Below are positions 39,806-43,018 of a DNA stretch of 43,018 nt, one piece after another. The translations under genes and the position numbers were made by a program. The notes under the pieces were generated by a model. It ran no database searches, had not been told where the DNA came from, and was given only the letters and a program-made list of their open reading frames with translations. The stretch's first letter is position 1, and each line of letters begins with the position of its first letter. The DNA lies in NCBI GenBank assembly GCA_031835245.1, contig JAVKOQ010000325.1, forward strand, positions 15,001-58,018, in the 5' to 3' direction. Source of the DNA: Balamuthia mandrillaris (taxonomy: Eukaryota > Discosea > Longamoebia > Balamuthiidae).

Positions 39806-41251
39806 TTAGCACTGCTCTTCCAAAAGAGTTTGGTTCTTGGCAATGAAATCAAGCGTCCACTTATCCAAAGGACATCCGTTCTCTCTCGCCCATTTCAACA
39901 CCTCCAAACGTCCCTGCTGGGCAGCCCAATAGCCGACACTATCATTCCAAGGACATCGATTGGCCCTTGCCCATTTCAGCACTTCCAGGTGACCCTTCTG
40001 AGCCGCTCGTGCACAAACCTGTTCGTTCCAAGGACATCGATTGGCCCTTGCCCATTTCAGCACTTCCAGTTGGCCTTTCTCTGCAGCCAAGGCACATATC
40101 TCCTTGTTCCTGGGAAAGCATCCCTTTTCAAGCATCCACTCCAGCACATCCAAACGTCCTTGCTCCGCAGCGGCTTTGGCGCAAGCCTTCTTTTTCATCG
40201 GGCAGCCGTTCTCCTGTGCCCATCTCAACACCTCAAAATGTCCATTCATAGCAGCAAGCGTACAGACCTCCTCGTCCCAAGACAGTCCGTTCTCTCTTAC
40301 CCATTTCAACACCTCCAAATGTCCGTTCTCTGCAGCAAATGATGCCATTTCTTCTTCCCAAGTGCCTCCGTTGTCTAGGACCCACTTCAACAATTCCAAA
40401 TGACCCCGCTCTGCTGCAAAGGAGCAGGCGTATGCTTCGTCCCACGGGCAGCCATTTGCTCTGGCCCATTGCAAGACTTCCAGTTGTCCATGCTTAGCTG
40501 CCCCGGTGCAAGTGTCCTCATCCCAAGGACAATCGTTCGCTTGTGCCCACTTTAACAATTCCAAATGTCCATTCTTTGCGGCCTTCAGGCAAGTCTGCTC
40601 GTCCCAAGGGCATCCGTTTGCTCTTGCCCATTTGAGCACGTTCAAATGCCCTCCTGAAGCAGCCAAGCTACAAGTCCTCTCGTCCCAAGGGCACCCGTTT
40701 GCTCTTGCCCATTGCAGAACTTCCAAGTGACCGTTCTGTGCAGCCCACTCACACGTCAAACTATTCCAAGGACACCCGCTTGCTCTTGCCCATTGCAACA
40801 CCTCCAAGTGTCCACCCCGTGCGGCAAAGGCGCAAGTACCACAGTCCAAAGGACTCCCGTTCTCTATGGCCCACTTGAGCACTTCCAAGTTGCCCTGCTC
40901 AGCCATCAAGGCAGCCATCTCCTCATCCAGAGGACAGCCGTTCTCCTCCACCGCCCATTGCAACAACGTTACGGAGCCGCACACCACTCGTTTGGACAGA
41001 CGGTTTCGAAGGAGAGGTGGAGCACAGGCGAACCAGGTGGAGCATGTCCTGGCCGCAACGCCCACAAACAAAGGGTCCACAGCGGCAAGCGTGGAGCAAA
41101 GCAATTCTTGCGGTAAAGCTGCCCACGACCAAGAGGCGCGCAGGTTGATTCGTTGGTCCTGTCGTTCCATGGATGCTGTGGTGGTTTTGTTGTTCGTGTC
41201 CGCGCTTCCTTTGGTCCTTTTGCTGACTCGTTTTATGTGAATAACCAGCAA
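39806..41251 (-). CDS. F-box-like ankyrin-repeat protein (GHLEVLKWARANGCPWD type)
   Basis: A single exon of 481 residues; a second ATG at 41170 (MERQDQRINLRAS) would give 454. After a short N-terminal helical region that resembles an F-box (WSWAALPQELLCSTLA) there are about fourteen ankyrin-like units of about 28-30 residues with the consensus AA-x2-GHLEVLKWARANGCPWDE. Such proteins are abundant in Acanthamoeba, some stramenopiles and giant viruses. In these families the N-terminal F-box recruits an SCF ubiquitin ligase and the repeats bind the target; that is known for relatives and inferred here. The units are very alike at DNA level too, suggesting recent duplication or gene conversion. 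No intron is needed, unlike most neighbours, which is compatible with retroposition or transfer but not proof. Confidence 0.9.
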   Translation of the reverse strand: MLVIHIKRVSKRTKGSADTNNKTTTASMERQDQRINLRASWSWAALPQELLCSTLAAVDPLFVGVAARTCSTWFACAPPLLRNRLSKRVVCGSVTLLQWAVEENGCPLDEEMAALMAEQGNLEVLKWAIENGSPLDCGTCAFAARGGHLEVLQWARASGCPWNSLTCEWAAQNGHLEVLQWARANGCPWDERTCSLAASGGHLNVLKWARANGCPWDEQTCLKAAKNGHLELLKWAQANDCPWDEDTCTGAAKHGQLEVLQWARANGCPWDEAYACSFAAERGHLELLKWVLDNGGTWEEEMASFAAENGHLEVLKWVRENGLSWDEEVCTLAAMNGHFEVLRWAQENGCPMKKKACAKAAAEQGRLDVLEWMLEKGCFPRNKEICALAAEKGQLEVLKWARANRCPWNEQVCARAAQKGHLEVLKWARANRCPWNDSVGYWAAQQGRLEVLKWARENGCPLDKWTLDFIAKNQTLLEEQC

Positions 41252-41648
41252 TATGCGAATGAAGTGTGTGATTGTTAAACTTCAATGAAACAAGCCCAAC
41301 GAACCGGCTGGCTTGTTGTGGTTGGTGCAGAGTAAGTAAGGGAGCCTCAGCACGGTTCGTGTCTGGAGCGAAGGGGCAGCCAGCGATGGCCTATATCGTG
41401 GGGGATGGCAGGGGCGGCCGTCTCTTGTATAGGTCCATGCATGGCCTCCACCAACACCGCACCTTCACATTTGGCGAAGAGAAAGAGAGCTGCTCAGAAG
41501 GAAGATATGAAGGACAAAAAGAAAGGAAACCTGGTGCGAAAGGGAGCAAAGGCATGCCACTTGGCTGCCATAGGGTTCTGCTCTCGTGTCTGGTCTACAG
41601 CAAAAAAAAAAATAAATAAATAAAAGGTAAAACAAAGAAGGAAAGCGG
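41252..41648. other. Spacer upstream of phosphorylase gene; open but unproven
   Basis: The region is GC-rich with several overlapping open frames on the plus strand (for example MAYIVGDGRGGRLLYRSMHG from 41385, and a Lys-rich frame from 41405). No splice sites or homology decide between them. It holds the promoters of the ankyrin gene (-) and of the phosphorylase gene (+). An AATAAATAAATAAAAG run lies near 41612. Confidence 0.4.
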
Positions 41649-42027
41649 ATGAGAGATACCGATGGCGCAGATAACGGTGCTGCCTCCGCCGCCCAACGGG
41701 AACGCTTGCGGTCAGGCTTGGCTGGTACTCGCGCCGACGGGGGAGCAAGAGGCCTTCTGCCTTTTTTTGCTGCTACCGCGTTGCGGTGGCCGTCGTTGGT
41801 GATCGCCCTGGTGGCCATCGTTCTCTATTTCGGCCTCTATGAGCACAACCGATCTCGCGACGAGCTTCTGGGTTGATCTCTTCTCTTCTCTTCTCTTTTT
41901 TTTTTCTGTCTTTCGTTCTTTCGTCTTCTAAACATAACGTTTCGTCCAAACAAAAGAGGATTGCGGAGATGATTCTCTGCAACGGATCAGACCCACGTTG
42001 CTTGTTCCTGCGGATAAAGTGCTCTCT

Positions 42028-42058
<31 letters not shown>

Positions 42059-42736
42059 TCGATAAAGTCTATCAACAACTTTGGAACAGCAAACAACGGT
42101 TCTTAAAGTATCAACTTGTTGTTCCTCCTTCACGCCAAGAAGAAGGCAATGATACAAGCAGCAGTCATAGCGATGGATCCGCATATCTGCGACGAAAAGT
42201 GATCCCTTCTTCTCCCGGAGGACTTGAGTTCTTGCTTCAGTTCGTTCCTGGTCGAGCCACTCGCCCTCAATTCGCTCCTCCTTCTTCTTCGTGTTCTTCT
42301 TGTTCTTCTTCTTCTTCAAAGAGCATTAAAGCGGAAGACGAGAAGCAACTTCAACAGCAACAACAACAACAACAAGAGGAGTTTGTTGTGGTCCAACCGT
42401 TTGATGAAACACAGTTCAACTTCAACAAAGTTGCAGACCCAAGAGAGATACTCTTTGTCATCCGTTTGTTGGAAGAGGAAACAAAAGGAGGCGAAGCATT
42501 TCGGTGTCTTCATCAACAGAAGGAAGTAGATAAAAAGCAGACTCCAATGGATTGGAGAGAAGAATGGGGGGTGGTTGTGGCCAACAAACACCCGTTTGAC
42601 TATGGGTGCACGGTAATTGTTTACCGACCGGAGATGCGGCTGCCGCAGCTCATCACCAAGGACAGCTTACGCCTTGCCTTTCTATTGTCGTTGAGGACAG
42701 AGGAGGGGCTGCGCATCGGATATAATAGTCTAGAAG
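41649..42736 (+). CDS. GDP-hexose phosphorylase (VTC2/GDPGP1 type), 5' part
   Basis: Two exons are in the window (41649-41871 and 41957-42736), with an 85-base phase-1 intron; the gene continues beyond the right edge. The family cleaves GDP-L-galactose (VTC2, vitamin C synthesis) or GDP-D-glucose (GDPGP1) with phosphate, using a HIT-like histidine. Family marks seen are VVVQPFDETQFNFNKVADPR, EILFVIRLLEEE, a WGVVVANKHPFDYGCTVIVY strand pair, RPEMRLPQLITKDSLRLAF and RIGYNSLEG, the GYNSLGA-like segment that comes just before the catalytic INHLHxQ motif. The His triad itself should be in the next exon, outside the window. Unusually, the first exon encodes a hydrophobic segment (WPSLVIALVAIVLYFGLY, about residues 47-64) like a signal anchor. 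VTC2 and GDPGP1 cannot be told apart from this part. Confidence 0.82.
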
Positions 42737-42940
42737 GTGAAAATCTTCCTCTTCTTTCTCTTCTTCGTTCTCTTGTCCTTCTGCTTCTGCTTCTTCTTGT
42801 TCTTGTTCTTGTTCTTGTTCTTGTTCTTGTTCTTCTTCTTCTTTTTCTTGTTCTTCTTCTTCTTCTTCTTCTTCTTCTTCTTCTTCTTCTTCTTCTTCTT
42901 CTTCTTCTTCTTCTTCTGCTTCTTCTTCTTGTTCTGTTTC

Positions 42941-43017
<77 letters not shown>

Positions 43018-43018
43018 G
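42737..43018. repeat. (TTC)n, (TTGTTC)n and (TTG)n microsatellites in intron
   Basis: After the donor at 42737 the intron is almost wholly TTC, TTGTTC and TTG repeats up to the window edge. It is pyrimidine-rich on the coding strand. The array may be longer than the window. Confidence 0.85.

Noticed and set aside
39746-41240. Plus-strand open frames with repeated peptides opposite the ankyrin gene
   Set aside because: The repetition is that of the ankyrin units read backwards; the minus strand carries the recognisable consensus.
1-43018. Retroviral, LTR, LINE or Polinton-type elements
   Set aside because: I looked for reverse transcriptase, integrase, protease, capsid and polymerase motifs and for long direct repeats and saw none. 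Only the Tc1/mariner remnant and the transposase-like gene are mobile-element candidates.
1-43018. tRNA, rRNA or CRISPR arrays
   Set aside because: No tRNA arm pattern or rRNA core was noticed by eye, and the regular repeats here are satellites and microsatellites, not spaced palindromic repeats. A covariance-model scan would be the deciding test.

Overview
The window is nuclear DNA from a unicellular eukaryote. Most genes are split by short GT-AG introns (about 50 to 500 bases), lie close together on both strands, and sit among very many simple repeats. The gene set (peroxin-13, RP9, an oxygen-sensor-type prolyl hydroxylase, an IQ-DH-PH RhoGEF, a homeodomain protein, a long ankyrin protein of the kind seen in amoebae and giant viruses, and a GDP-hexose phosphorylase) fits a free-living amoeba, perhaps a discosean amoebozoan such as a relative of Balamuthia or Acanthamoeba. 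That assignment is inference from gene content. No rRNA, tRNA or organelle gene was recognised.

The left part (1-10000) is repeat-rich. It holds the C-lobe of a protein kinase (minus), uncertain exons, a decayed Tc1/mariner-type transposon, a large near-perfect hairpin joined to a tandem array of about 172 bases per unit, a broken transposase-like gene with a Cys-rich pocket, and an 850-base minisatellite that carries a small piece resembling that gene.

From 10000 to 22000 lie an unrecognised 147-residue protein, a secreted Cys-rich protein, a frame-disrupted unrecognised gene, PEX13 (peroxisomal import), RP9 (splicing-associated, with a 15-base micro-exon), an LPCAT-like acyltransferase with EF-hands (plus strand), and a single-pass membrane protein (minus).

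From 22000 to 43018 lie a Ser/Pro-rich coiled-coil protein, a CDF zinc transporter, a PHD-type prolyl hydroxylase whose stop codon is only 7 bases from the transporter's, an Rpp38/Pop3-like RNase P/MRP protein, the RhoGEF with repeated candidate phosphosites, a PhyH-family dioxygenase, a small unknown protein, a homeodomain protein, an ankyrin protein and the 5' part of a membrane-anchored GDP-hexose phosphorylase that runs off the right edge.

These genes do not form one pathway; they are a typical housekeeping and signalling mix. Two linked observations recur. Several pairs converge with tiny gaps or diverge from short shared promoters. Pyrimidine microsatellites sit in introns almost always on the coding strand, which can be used to guess the strand of doubtful genes.
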